This document shows positions 17,776 through 25,712 of a stretch of DNA of 64,000 bases, one piece after another. The stretch's first letter is position 1. Each line of letters opens with the position of its first letter. The stretch is taken from the NCBI RefSeq assembly GCF_900120165.1, contig NZ_LT635475.1:1178001-1242000 (forward strand). The letters run 5' to 3'. The notes beneath the pieces were generated by a model that was not told the origin of the DNA, ran no database searches, and worked only from the letters and a program-made list of their open reading frames with translations. Made by a program: the position numbers and the translations under genes. Origin of the DNA: Ezakiella massiliensis. GTDB lineage: Bacteria; Bacillota; Clostridia; Tissierellales; Peptoniphilaceae.

Positions 17776-19014
17776 TTGGGGATTTGTGATAAGTGCCATA
17801 AAAGTTATGAGTTCGCCGTCCACGGATGGGCTGGTGATTATGACAAAATATGGCTTGTCGCAGATGACTTTTAAGATTTTTACTTCTTCGATTGCTGGTT
17901 CTGACTTTACTCCTGCCAGTATGGTCACGGCCTTGGCTTCAACTTTTTTCTCGTCTATCTTGAGTTTGGCCACCTGCTTGATGGACCTGGTCCTATAGGT
18001 CTCATCGCTTGGATTTTGGACATTTTGGTCTACGGCAAAGTCTTTATTTATAAATTCACTCTTATTATTTTCCATGGTTTTTAAGAGGTCGATATTAGAA
18101 GTTAAATCAATCTTTGGCGTTTTCAAAACGACATCGTAGCGGTCAAAGTATTTTTCATTTGTAATGGCATCGACCATGTCTTCAAGGGCCTTCTTGTAAA
18201 GGTCTTCACGGCTCATCCCGTCCACTTCCTTGGGGACCATAAAGTATACGCGGGCCCTTTCCTTGTCAACCTTGGCTTCCTTGTAGACGGCGGTAAAATA
18301 TTCAGTTTGGTAGCCGATTTTGCCCAGAAGCTCTTGATTCATAAAGGGGGCTGTGACTTCGCCGTCAAAGGTCTTGAACTTGTCGTCTGCCGTTAAGTCT
18401 TTGTCAAATTCATCTTCCCAGGCTCCAAAAAATCTGGTCGCATTTATAATTGAGAGGTCCATGTCCTTGTAGTTGGGTTCCAAGAGGACTTCGCCCAGGA
18501 CTTGCTTTTGCAATTCTACTGCCAAGTCTTTGGCTTGGTCTGGGAAGCCGACGACCTTTAAAATTCCGTCGCCGCCCAAGGCCTTGATGCCCGTATCCGG
18601 CTCATTGTTAACTAAAAACAGAGATCTGGAATCGATTAGCGATGGCTTTAGCTTGTAGGTCTGTAAATCCTTCATAGGAAAGCCGGGGAAGACCTCTTCG
18701 CTTTCCATAATTTTGGAATAACGGGCCAGTAAACTATAAACAGAATTTGCGGAATGGGGCGAGTAAATTAAATTGTCCCCTTTTAAAATTTCTGAATTTA
18801 TGTTGCCCTTTAAAATATTGGACGCATCCATTATATCTTCAAAGCCCTTGAGGCCGGCCGCATTGTTAAAGGCGATGGTCTTTTCGTCAGGATCGGCAAT
18901 TTTATCCTTGATAGTGCCGAAATTTTTATCGCCGCCAATTGTATATTCGGATTTTTTGCAGGCGGCAAAATTTATGGCCATTAATATTGATAGAATTAAA
19001 AGAATTTTTTTCAT
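17773..19014 (-). CDS. Serpin-like lipoprotein 1
   Basis: A 413-residue lipoprotein (signal peptide, lipobox FAAC) with a serpin fold: LIYSPHSANSVYSLLARYS (helix A region), INATRFFGAWEDEFDK, TAPFMNQ, VVLKTPKIDLTSNIDLLKTM, QVAKLKIDEKKVEAKAVTI (hinge) and a C-terminal KPYFVIITSP..ELITFMALITNP (strand 5B). The hinge deviates from the inhibitory consensus: Lys and Val stand where Gly and Thr/Ser are expected. Inhibition of a protease is therefore uncertain. A tandem paralogue lies upstream on the same strand. The minus-strand promoter is TTGCAT-17-TATAAT (19063-19091). A surface-anchored protease inhibitor acting on host or self proteases is the inferred role. Confidence 0.75.
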   Translation of the reverse strand: MKKILLILSILMAINFAACKKSEYTIGGDKNFGTIKDKIADPDEKTIAFNNAAGLKGFEDIMDASNILKGNINSEILKGDNLIYSPHSANSVYSLLARYSKIMESEEVFPGFPMKDLQTYKLKPSLIDSRSLFLVNNEPDTGIKALGGDGILKVVGFPDQAKDLAVELQKQVLGEVLLEPNYKDMDLSIINATRFFGAWEDEFDKDLTADDKFKTFDGEVTAPFMNQELLGKIGYQTEYFTAVYKEAKVDKERARVYFMVPKEVDGMSREDLYKKALEDMVDAITNEKYFDRYDVVLKTPKIDLTSNIDLLKTMENNKSEFINKDFAVDQNVQNPSDETYRTRSIKQVAKLKIDEKKVEAKAVTILAGVKSEPAIEEVKILKVICDKPYFVIITSPSVDGELITFMALITNPQ

Positions 19015-19062
19015 CTTTTCCTCCTTTTGTTTGCGATTAATTTCGTAAAATTACTTTACTAT

Positions 19063-19091
19063 ATTATAAGGCAAAACAAATGATAATGCAA
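19063..19091 (-). promoter_or_regulatory. Promoter of serpin-like gene 1
   Basis: On the minus strand: TTGCAT (19091-19086), 17-base spacer, TATAAT (19068-19063). Confidence 0.65.
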
Positions 19092-19115
19092 ATTTTTTGC
19101 CAGAGCCGGCAAGTC

Positions 19116-19144
19116 TTGACAAAAAATCAGATGTGTTATTATAC
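19116..19144 (+). promoter_or_regulatory. Orphan plus-strand promoter between the serpin paralogues
   Basis: TTGACA (19116-19121) and TTATAC (19139-19144) resemble the tRNA-Thr/tuf promoter at 20567-20595 and sit at the equivalent place relative to a serpin gene. There is no gene in front of it, only a terminator. It looks like a by-product of the serpin tandem duplication. Confidence 0.5.
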
Positions 19145-19157
19145 GATTATATTGCAA

Positions 19158-19190
19158 GAAAAAAGCCGCAGGTCTTGCGGCTAATTTTTT
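19158..19190 (-). terminator. Terminator of serpin-like gene 2
   Basis: Minus strand: AGCCGCAAGACCTGCGGCT followed by TTTTTTC, downstream of the gene at 19214-20443. Confidence 0.7.
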
Positions 19191-19213
19191 TGCTTGAAAT
19201 TCTTTAAATGTTT

Positions 19214-20443
19214 TTATTTGGGATTGGTGATCAGGGCCATAAAGGTTATGAGCTCGCCGTCCTTATAGGGGCTGGTGATTATAACAAAATATGGCTTGTC
19301 GCAGATGACTTCTAGGATTTTTTCATTATCAATCGGTGTGGCTGTCAGATCTCCTTCCAGAATGGTCACGGCCTTGGCTTCAACTTTTTTTTCGTCGATC
19401 TTGAGCTTAGCCACTTGCTTGATAGATCTGGTCCTATAGGATTCATCGCTTGGATTTTGTACATTTTGGTCAACGGCAAAGTCTTTGTTTACAAAGTCCC
19501 TCTCATTTTTTTCCATGGTTTTAAAGAGGTCGATATTAGAAGTCAAATCAATCTTTGGCGTCTTTAAAATTATGGCTGAATAGTGGTCTGAGTATTTGTA
19601 ATTTGTAATGGCGTCGACCATATCCTCCAAGGCCTTTTTGTAAAGGTCTTCACGGCTTATGCCATCCACTTCCTTGGGCACCATAAAGTAGACACGGGCC
19701 CTTTCCTTGTCGACCTTGGCCTCCTTGTGGGTGGCGGCCAAGTATTCAGTTTGGTAGCCGGTTTGGTCTATAAGCTCTTGATTCATAAAGGGGACTGTGA
19801 CTTCGCCGTCAAAGGTCTTGAACTTGTCGTCTTTGGTTAGGTCTTTGTCAAATTCGTCTTCCCAGCCGCCGAAAAACCTGGTCGCGTTTATAATTGAAAG
19901 GTCCATGTCCTTGTAGTCAGGTTCCAAGAGGACCTCGCCCAGGACCTCTTTTTGCAATTTTTTTGCCAGGTCAGAAGCTTGGTCTGGAAAACCGACGACC
20001 TTTAAAACCCCGTCGCCGTCCAAGGCCTTGATGGGAGTATCTGGTTGGCTGTTAACTAAAAATAATGATCTGGAATCGATTAGCGATGGATTTAATTTAT
20101 AAGTCTCTAAATCTTTCATAGGAAAACCGGGGAAGACCTCTTCATTTTCCATGGCCTTCGAATAGCGGGCCAAGAGACTATAAACCGAGTTTGCAGAATA
20201 GGGCGAGTAAATCAAGTTTGCCCCTTGCAAAATTTCATCATTTATGTCGCCCTTTAAAATATTGGACGCCTCCATAATATCTTCAAAGCCCTTGAGGCCG
20301 GCTGCATTGTTAAAGGCTATGGTCTTTTCATCAGGTTCGCTTGCCTCACCTTTTATCCTGCCAAAATTATCATCGCCAGTCTTCTTGCAGGCGGTAAAAT
20401 TTATGGCCATTAATATTGATAGAATTAAAAGAATTTTTTTCAT
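19214..20443 (-). CDS. Serpin-like lipoprotein 2
   Basis: A 409-residue paralogue of the neighbouring serpin-like gene with the same signal peptide, lipobox (FTAC) and serpin landmarks (LIYSPYSANSVYSLLARYS, INATRFFGGWEDEFDK, KPYFVIITSP, FMALITNP). The start is ATG 20443 after AAAAGGAGGG; an upstream in-frame start at 20476 lacks support. Identity with copy 1 is high along most of the length but breaks down in the predicted reactive-centre loop, where this copy has EGDLTATPIDNEKILEV against AGVKSEPAIEEVKILKV. The pair therefore probably targets different proteases. Confidence 0.75.
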   Translation of the reverse strand: MKKILLILSILMAINFTACKKTGDDNFGRIKGEASEPDEKTIAFNNAAGLKGFEDIMEASNILKGDINDEILQGANLIYSPYSANSVYSLLARYSKAMENEEVFPGFPMKDLETYKLNPSLIDSRSLFLVNSQPDTPIKALDGDGVLKVVGFPDQASDLAKKLQKEVLGEVLLEPDYKDMDLSIINATRFFGGWEDEFDKDLTKDDKFKTFDGEVTVPFMNQELIDQTGYQTEYLAATHKEAKVDKERARVYFMVPKEVDGISREDLYKKALEDMVDAITNYKYSDHYSAIILKTPKIDLTSNIDLFKTMEKNERDFVNKDFAVDQNVQNPSDESYRTRSIKQVAKLKIDEKKVEAKAVTILEGDLTATPIDNEKILEVICDKPYFVIITSPYKDGELITFMALITNPK

Positions 20444-20492
20444 CTTTTCCCTCCTTTTGTTTATGAGTAAAAACACAAAACCACTTTACTAT

Positions 20493-20520
20493 ATTATAAC
20501 ACAAACAAATGAGAAAGCAA
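20493..20520 (-). promoter_or_regulatory. Promoter of serpin-like gene 2
   Basis: Minus strand: TTGCTT (20520-20515), 16-base spacer, TATAAT (20498-20493). Confidence 0.6.
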
Positions 20521-20566
20521 GATTTTATTAAAAAAGTCTGCTTGTGATTTAAAAAACCTCCGAGTC

Positions 20567-20595
20567 TTGACAAAAGAAAATAAATAGGGTATTAT
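20567..20595 (+). promoter_or_regulatory. Promoter of the tRNA-Thr/tuf transcript
   Basis: TTGACA (20567-20572), 17-base spacer, TATTAT (20590-20595), 11 bases before the tRNA. Confidence 0.8.
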
Positions 20596-20606
20596 ATGAA
20601 ATGTAA

Positions 20607-20682
20607 GCCCACGTAGCTCAGTCGGTAGAGTACATCCTTGGTAAGGATGAGGTCACCAGTTCAATCCTGGTCGTGGGCTCCA
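20607..20682 (+). tRNA. tRNA-Thr (anticodon GGT)
   Basis: A complete 76-base cloverleaf: acceptor GCCCACG/CGTGGGC, D arm GCTC..GAGT, anticodon stem CATCC/GGATG around TTGGTAA (anticodon GGT), T arm ACCAG-TTCAATC-CTGGT, discriminator T and encoded CCA. It is 69 bases upstream of tuf with no terminator between, so tRNA-Thr and tuf are probably co-transcribed, as in the thrT-tufB arrangement of Escherichia coli. Confidence 0.95.
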
Positions 20683-20751
20683 CTTATATTTAAAGTGGCA
20701 GAACAAAGAACCCGAGTGGGTCAACAATTATTACAAAGGAGAGTTTGAAAA

Positions 20752-21945
20752 ATGGCAAAAGAAAAATTTGAAAGAACCAAACCGCATGTCAACATCGGTA
20801 CAATCGGACACGTTGACCACGGTAAAACAACAACAACAGCAGCAATCACACTTGTACTAAACAAGAGATTTGGCTCGGGTGAATTCATCGACTATGCACA
20901 CATCGACAAAGCACCAGAAGAAAGAGAAAGAGGAATCACAATCTCAACCTCACACGTAGAATACGAAACACCAAACAGACACTACGCACACGTAGACTGT
21001 CCAGGCCACGCTGACTACGTAAAGAACATGATCACAGGTGCAGCCCAAATGGACGGCGCAATCTTAATCGTAAGTGCAGCAGACGGACCAATGCCACAAA
21101 CAAGAGAACACATCCTACTAGCAAGACAAGTAGGCGTACCAAAAATGGTAGTATTCTTAAACAAAGAAGACCAAGTAGACGACCCAGAACTAATCGAACT
21201 AGTAGAAATGGAAGTAAGAGAAATGCTCTCAGAATACGACTTCGATGGCGACAACACACCAATCGTAGTAGGATCAGCCTTAAAAGCACTAGAAGATCCA
21301 GACGGAGAATGGGGAGATAAAATCGTAAAACTCATGGAAGCAGTAGACGAATGGATCCCAACACCAGAAAGAGCAACAGATCAACCATTCCTAATGCCAG
21401 TAGAAGACGTCTTCACAATCACCGGCCGTGGAACAGTAGCCACAGGAAGAGTAGAAAGAGGAACAGTCAAAGTAGGCGACACAGTAGAACTAGTAGGCCT
21501 AACAGACCAACCAAGAGACGTAGTAGTAACAGGCGTAGAAATGTTTAGAAAACTCCTCGACCAAGCAGAAGCAGGAGACAACATCGGTGTACTACTAAGA
21601 GGTGTACAAAGAGACGAAATCGAAAGAGGACAAGTCTTAGCAGCACCAAAAACAATCAAAGCACACACCAAATTCAAAGCAGAAGTATACGTCCTAACCA
21701 AAGAAGAAGGCGGAAGACACACACCATTCTTCAACGGCTACAGACCACAATTCTACTTCAGAACAACAGACGTAACAGGAAACATCGAACTAGAAGAAGG
21801 CGTAGAAATGGTAATGCCAGGAGACAACGCAAGATTCACAATCGAACTCATCACACCAATCGCAATAGAAAAGGGATTAAAGTTCGCTATTCGTGAGGGA
21901 GGCCGTACAGTAGGCGCGGGAGTAGTAACAGAAATCGTAGAATAA
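20752..21945 (+). CDS. tuf: Elongation factor Tu
   Basis: A 397-residue EF-Tu, which delivers aminoacyl-tRNA to the ribosome. G-domain motifs are GHVDHGKT (G1), DCPGH (G3) and NKED (G4); domains 2 and 3 follow and the protein ends [21 protein letters not shown] precedes the ATG. Codon use is extreme and uniform (ACA, GTA, AGA) up to about 21870, then switches to TTC GCT ATT CGT GAG GGA GGC CGT. The last ~75 bases thus look transplanted. A diverged copy of the same 3' end lies at 22115-22189. Confidence 0.97.
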   Translation: MAKEKFERTKPHVNIGTIGHVDHGKTTTTAAITLVLNKRFGSGEFIDYAHIDKAPEERERGITISTSHVEYETPNRHYAHVDCPGHADYVKNMITGAAQMDGAILIVSAADGPMPQTREHILLARQVGVPKMVVFLNKEDQVDDPELIELVEMEVREMLSEYDFDGDNTPIVVGSALKALEDPDGEWGDKIVKLMEAVDEWIPTPERATDQPFLMPVEDVFTITGRGTVATGRVERGTVKVGDTVELVGLTDQPRDVVVTGVEMFRKLLDQAEAGDNIGVLLRGVQRDEIERGQVLAAPKTIKAHTKFKAEVYVLTKEEGGRHTPFFNGYRPQFYFRTTDVTGNIELEEGVEMVMPGDNARFTIELITPIAIEKGLKFAIREGGRTVGAGVVTEIVE

Positions 21946-21953
21946 ACAACAAT

Positions 21954-21985
21954 CAAAGCAAGTACATTCGTACTTGCTTTTCTTG
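21954..21985 (+). terminator. Intrinsic terminator of tuf
   Basis: AAGCAAGTAC-ATTC-GTACTTGCTT followed by TTCTTGTG. Confidence 0.85.
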
Positions 21986-22114
21986 TGCTTTTCTTATGGC
22001 CGACAGATTCAACTAATCGGGCATCGCAAAGCTCGCCCTCTTAGGAATCTTTGGCACAAGACCTGCCACTGCATTCACTTCGCTAACGCTCGTGACTTGC
22101 AGGGCTAGGGCTTC

Positions 22115-22189
22115 GAAAAGGGATTAAAGTTCGCTATCAGAGAAGGTGGCAGAACAGTTGGTGCGGGTGTTGTTACAGAAATAGTTTAG
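22115..22189 (+). pseudogene. 3' remnant of a second tuf gene
   Basis: Translates as [20 protein letters not shown] then TEIV-stop: the last 24 residues of EF-Tu except the final Glu. The first 23 bases match tuf exactly; the remainder is synonymous but differs at many third positions. No start, RBS or upstream EF-Tu sequence is present. It is a relic of a duplicate tuf or of a recombination event. A fold-back repeat begins at its stop codon. Confidence 0.85.
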
Positions 22190-22597
22190 TAATTTGTTGC
22201 TAAAATTGCGACTTTTTGCAGTGTTCGATATTTTGCTCATTCCGCTGTACACTCTAGTACAGCTCACTCGTCAAAATATCTCAAGCTACAAAAATTCATC
22301 AATTTTATCTAACAAATTGTATGTATAATTGTATACAGAAGATAAATATGAAATAAAAGAAGCAGTTACTTTTGTAGCTGCTTTTTTAGTATTTAAAATA
22401 CATATTTTTATTCAATTTTCGGGATGTGATTTTTGGCTTTTGTGGCAAGACTCTTGGGCGACATTCTCCTCAGATTGTTGCAACCAATCAGGAAAAATTC
22501 GGTCCACTTGCAGCCCTGCCCAAAAGAGCAATATAATGGCTGAATGTATTTCTCATACGGATATTGCTAAGAACGTTGTAGGGGCCAGCTTTATGTG
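22187..22597. repeat. Fold-back element and hairpin repeats downstream of the tuf relic
   Basis: The fold-back at 22189-22318 has arms AATTTGTTGCTAAAATTG and CAATTTTATCTAACAAATT. A hairpin AAGCAG..CTGCTTTTTT at 22358-22388 can act as a terminator. Bases 22510-22585 match 59734-59805 (GCAGCC.TGCCCAA.AGA.CAATA through GAACGTTGTAGGGG). The final GTAG hairpin GGGGCCAGCTTTATGTGGCC is interrupted by the IS at 22601. No gene is credible here. Confidence 0.65.
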
Positions 22598-22764
22598 GCC
22601 TGGGGTGTTCCCAAAAAGTTGGACAAATAATTTGTTCATCTAAAAGAATGCTTTCTACTTGCTAACTAAATTTTTGAATGCGATTGTCAAGGGTTGCGAA
22701 GCAACTTGCATAGCCCTTGACATAAAGCTTATTCAAAAATTTAAAATTTGGCAAGAAAGCTTCT

Positions 22765-23649
22765 TTATGCTCTTTCTTTTTCTTCGTAATACTTGGCCCT
22801 TTTTTCATTGGGGCTTAGGTAGTTGTTCTTTTCTTTTATTCTTGTGTTGTTGTAGTATTCCACAAATTCATCTACTGCCTTTTGTAACTGCTCTAGGCTT
22901 TTGAATTTTGTTTTACTTAGTTTTTCTCTTTTAATTACTGACCAGAAGCTTTCTATGACTGAGTTGTCTAGGCAGTTGCCTTTTCTTGACATGCTTTGGT
23001 AGATATTATTTTCTTTTAGTAGGTCTTGGTATTCTTTACTGAAGTATATGATGCCTTGGTCTGAATGAAATGTTCTTCTGTATTCTGCATTATTGGTTTT
23101 TCTTATGGTTTCTTTTGCTAGATCTATGAAGGGTTCTTTTCTCATGTTGTCTACTACGTTGTATGAGATTATTTTCCTGTCAAATCCATCTATGAAGGCG
23201 TTTAGGTAGGCCCATGTATAGTTTTCTTTGTCTTTATATATTTTTACATAGGTTGTGTCTGTAAAGAGTTTTAGATTTGGCATTGTGGAGTCAAATCTTC
23301 TTTTTATTCTGTTTGGTATGTCTTTTAGGCTTCCTAGGAATGTGTATGGTTTTCTGGTTTTCTTGGTTTTTATTTGCATGCCCAGTTCTTTGTATAGTCT
23401 ATGGACTTTTTTTATGTTTATTTCTTCATCCATCTTTAATACTGCGTGTATTCTTCTTAGTCCATAGTTTGGATGAGCTTCTCTTATTTCTAGCATTTTA
23501 AGTTTTAGTTCTGAGTCTTTGTCAGGCTCTCTCATTCTGTCTAGATTGTGGTAGAAGGTGGATCTAGCTAGTCCTATTACTTCAAGAATTGTCTTTAGTG
23601 GGTATTGTCTTCGGAGGTCTTCGGCAATCCTTGTTTTTTCTTCGTTTTT
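22765..23649 (-). CDS. IS3-family transposase OrfB (DDE integrase), copy 1
   Basis: rve/DDE transposase. Catalytic residues are the Asp of FTDTTYVKIY, the Asp of HSDQGIIY and the Glu of NSVIESFWSVIKRE. An N-terminal HTH_21 region (YPLKTILEVIGLARSTFYHN) lies upstream of the first in-frame ATG (23535). The protein is therefore probably made as an OrfAB fusion by -1 frameshifting in the A-runs of the overlap; the start given is the approximate slip region. It recognises the IS ends and catalyses strand transfer. Confidence 0.88.
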   Translation of the reverse strand, partial: KNEEKTRIAEDLRRQYPLKTILEVIGLARSTFYHNLDRMREPDKDSELKLKMLEIREAHPNYGLRRIHAVLKMDEEINIKKVHRLYKELGMQIKTKKTRKPYTFLGSLKDIPNRIKRRFDSTMPNLKLFTDTTYVKIYKDKENYTWAYLNAFIDGFDRKIISYNVVDNMRKEPFIDLAKETIRKTNNAEYRRTFHSDQGIIYFSKEYQDLLKENNIYQSMSRKGNCLDNSVIESFWSVIKREKLSKTKFKSLEQLQKAVDEFVEYYNNTRIKEKNNYLSPNEKRAKYYEEKERA

Positions 23650-24149
23650 TCTTGAAGTCGAATCCTCCTCAACTCTTTTAAATATGCGTTTTCTATTTCA
23701 AGTCTTAGTAGCTTCTCATCTTTTTCTTCTAATTTTTTTATGAATTCGTTCTTGTCATCTATGTTTGAATATTTGCTTTTCTTAAGGTTTTTATCTTTAC
23801 TCAATTCTTGGCCTTCCCTTCGTATATACTCAGGAAGGAGCCTTTGGTAGTATTTGTATACCCAGCTTGAAAATGTCATGGCTGGTATGCCATGGCTCTT
23901 AGCAAACTTTGTTAGGGCATCTCCCTTCCTTAGGTACAATTCTACTAGATTATGTCTTTCTTGTAAAGTTAAGGTGTTTCTTTTGCTTGAGTCCATAAAG
24001 GCATCTGGTCCGTATTCGTTGTGTGTTTGGATCCAGCCTTGAAGGGTTGTTTTGGGGATGTTGTTTATCTTTGTGAATTTTCTAAGTGATAGTTTTGAGT
24101 TTAGATATTCTTCTACTTTCTTCTTTTTGTAGTCTTTAGTGTAGTCCAT
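23595..24149 (-). CDS. IS3-family transposase OrfA, copy 1
   Basis: A 184-residue DNA-binding subunit with two helix-turn-helix segments (SLRKFTKINNIPKTTLQGWI and ALTKFAKSHGIPAMTFSSWV) and a C-terminal coiled coil (KLEEKDEKLLRLEIENAYLK). The start at 24149 follows a GGAGGAG site. OrfB lies in the -1 frame. Confidence 0.9.
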   Translation of the reverse strand: MDYTKDYKKKKVEEYLNSKLSLRKFTKINNIPKTTLQGWIQTHNEYGPDAFMDSSKRNTLTLQERHNLVELYLRKGDALTKFAKSHGIPAMTFSSWVYKYYQRLLPEYIRREGQELSKDKNLKKSKYSNIDDKNEFIKKLEEKDEKLLRLEIENAYLKELRRIRLQEKTKKKQGLPKTSEDNTH

Positions 24150-24189
24150 GTTCTCCTCCTTTTGTGTCCAATTTTCGGGGAACAGGACA

Positions 24190-25086
24190 GCCCGAAAAAT
24201 ATCGATTACACCATCGGTGTATGAGATATTTTTAATAATACAAGCACAAAACATTTTATGGATGTATATTATTGTATTATATAAATTTATAAGAACGTAG
24301 GTAGAGTCCGATTTATTTCGGACATCTCGAACGCGGAGACTCGATGTCCCGCGGTCGAGGTTTATTCAACGGATGCGTTTTATAAATTGCAATTTTTTTT
24401 ATGGATGTATATTATTGTATTATATAAATTTATAAGAGCGATGTAGGGGCGATCCTGAAATGGTCGCCATAAAAAATTGGGGGTTCGATGCCCCCGATTT
24501 TTGTTTTGTTGGATGTATTTTATTTTATAGATGATTTGCGCCGTCAATCGGTAAAAAATTTTGGTCACCATTTTCATCAGATTGTTACAACCAATCAAAC
24601 AAAATTTTTTGTCCGAAATAAATCGGACGCTACCTAAATTTTGTTTTCTTGGGCAACAATTTGCGAGGGAATTTTTATTCTCTTGATCTTTCTCCCTCTC
24701 TAAATTTGCTAGGAAATTTCGATGAGATTCGAAGTGAAATAATTTTTTTAGGACGCAGCTTTACATCTATTCATATATTTCGCTGGAAAATTCGATGAGA
24801 TTTGGAGCGGACGAATTTTTTGCCGACGCAGGTGTACATATACACATAATTTGTGAGAAAAAACTGATGGATTTTTGTAGCTTGAGACTTTTTGACGAGT
24901 TTGGCTGCCATAAAGGCAGCCTCTACAACGTTCTGAAAAATTTTTTTATTTTCTCTACATAATTTGTGAGGAAAATTCGATGAAAAACGCGAAGTGCAGA
25001 AATTTTGCGAATGAGGTGTACAGATGGTACTCCGCAGTGAGCAAACATTTCGAAACAAGCGTTTTTCGCGAATTTAACCACAAATT
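24190..25086. repeat. Dense repeat mosaic between the IS and the response-regulator gene
   Basis: Holds a 40-bp direct repeat (24254-24293 and 24397-24436, TTTTATGGATGTATATTATT...), the GTAG hairpin GTCCGATTTATTTCGGAC with a CTCGA hairpin (24296-24360), GGCGATC..GGTCGCC plus a GGGGG/CCCCC hairpin (24441-24503), reverse-oriented GTCCGAAATAAATCGGAC-GCTAC (24611-24633), GGCTGCCATAAAGGCAGCC (24903-24921) and fold-backs at ~24655-24780, ~24775-24860 and 24956-25086. The last reaches the stop codon of the gene at 25086. No gene is supported. Confidence 0.7.
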
Positions 25087-25712
25087 TACTCGTCTTCGAT
25101 GACAAAGCCAGTAACCCTCGCCTGTATCGCCAACTGTGTCCTATTAGCAAAGCCCGTCTTATCCAAGAGATGTTGGATGTGGGTTTTTACTGTATTTAAG
25201 GATATGTTTAGGGTTTCTGCGATTTCGTCGTTGCCGACTCCTGTGGTGAGGAGGCGGAGGACTTGAATTTCCCTGGGCGTGAGTTCGGTCGACTTGACCA
25301 TGCCCAGAGCCACTTCTGGAGTTTCAGATGGATAAACGGATTCGCCGGCGAGTGTCCTTTCTATGATTTCAAGTATTGTTTCTTTGGAGACTTCCTTGTA
25401 CCAAAAGCTTTCGATGCCGATTTCTCTGGCTTTATCCATCCAGGATATTTCGGGCATAGAGGTGACGGCGATGATCTTGAGGTCAGGTTTTAATTTTTTA
25501 ATTTTTTCCGCGGCTTCAAGGCCGTTGGATCCGTCTTGCATGAGTATATCCATTATGACCAGGTCTATTTTGGAGTTTAGGACATAGGTGTCTGCAAACA
25601 TGGCTGTGTCCACGCAATAGGCCACTTCATAGTCCGGGCATTGGCTTATATAGAGTTTAAACATTTCGCGCGATACGAATTGGTCGTCTACTATCATAAT
25701 TCTATAAGTCAT
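25086..25712 (-). CDS. NarL/FixJ-type response regulator
   Basis: A 208-residue regulator. The receiver domain (residues ~1-120) has the acidic pair DD near residue 9-10, phospho-acceptor Asp in LVIMDILM, Ser/Thr in AVTSMPE and a Lys near residue 105. A LuxR-type HTH (ELTPREIQVLRLLTTGVGND..) occupies the C-terminal 65 residues. It overlaps the upstream kinase gene by 11 bases, so it is the cognate output. Targets are unknown; the divergent stalk-domain gene at 29206 is a candidate. Its stop codon lies within a fold-back repeat. Confidence 0.9.
   Translation of the reverse strand: MTYRIMIVDDQFVSREMFKLYISQCPDYEVAYCVDTAMFADTYVLNSKIDLVIMDILMQDGSNGLEAAEKIKKLKPDLKIIAVTSMPEISWMDKAREIGIESFWYKEVSKETILEIIERTLAGESVYPSETPEVALGMVKSTELTPREIQVLRLLTTGVGNDEIAETLNISLNTVKTHIQHLLDKTGFANRTQLAIQARVTGFVIEDE

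Larger units (their letters stand above)
22601..24189 (-). mobile_element. IS3-family (IS150-type) insertion sequence, copy 1
   Basis: A 1589-bp element with imperfect terminal inverted repeats: TGTCCTGTTCCCCGAAAATT at the orfA end and TGGGGTGTTCCCAAAAAGTT at the other. The 3-bp target duplication GCC lies at 22598-22600 and 24190-24192. Two overlapping frames encode OrfA and OrfB. Removing the element and one GCC restores an uninterrupted GTAG hairpin (..TATGTGGCCCGAAAA) like that at 59800-59825. A second copy with identical ORF products and the same length lies at 35711-37299 in the opposite orientation. Confidence 0.95.

Noticed and set aside
22329..22643. 104-codon open frame next to the IS
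   Set aside because: Spans a terminator hairpin, a dispersed repeat and the IS end; no RBS and no coherent protein.
24254..24503. Repeated units that might suggest a CRISPR array
   Set aside because: Only two copies of the 40-bp repeat, variable content between them, no regular spacers and no cas genes in the window.
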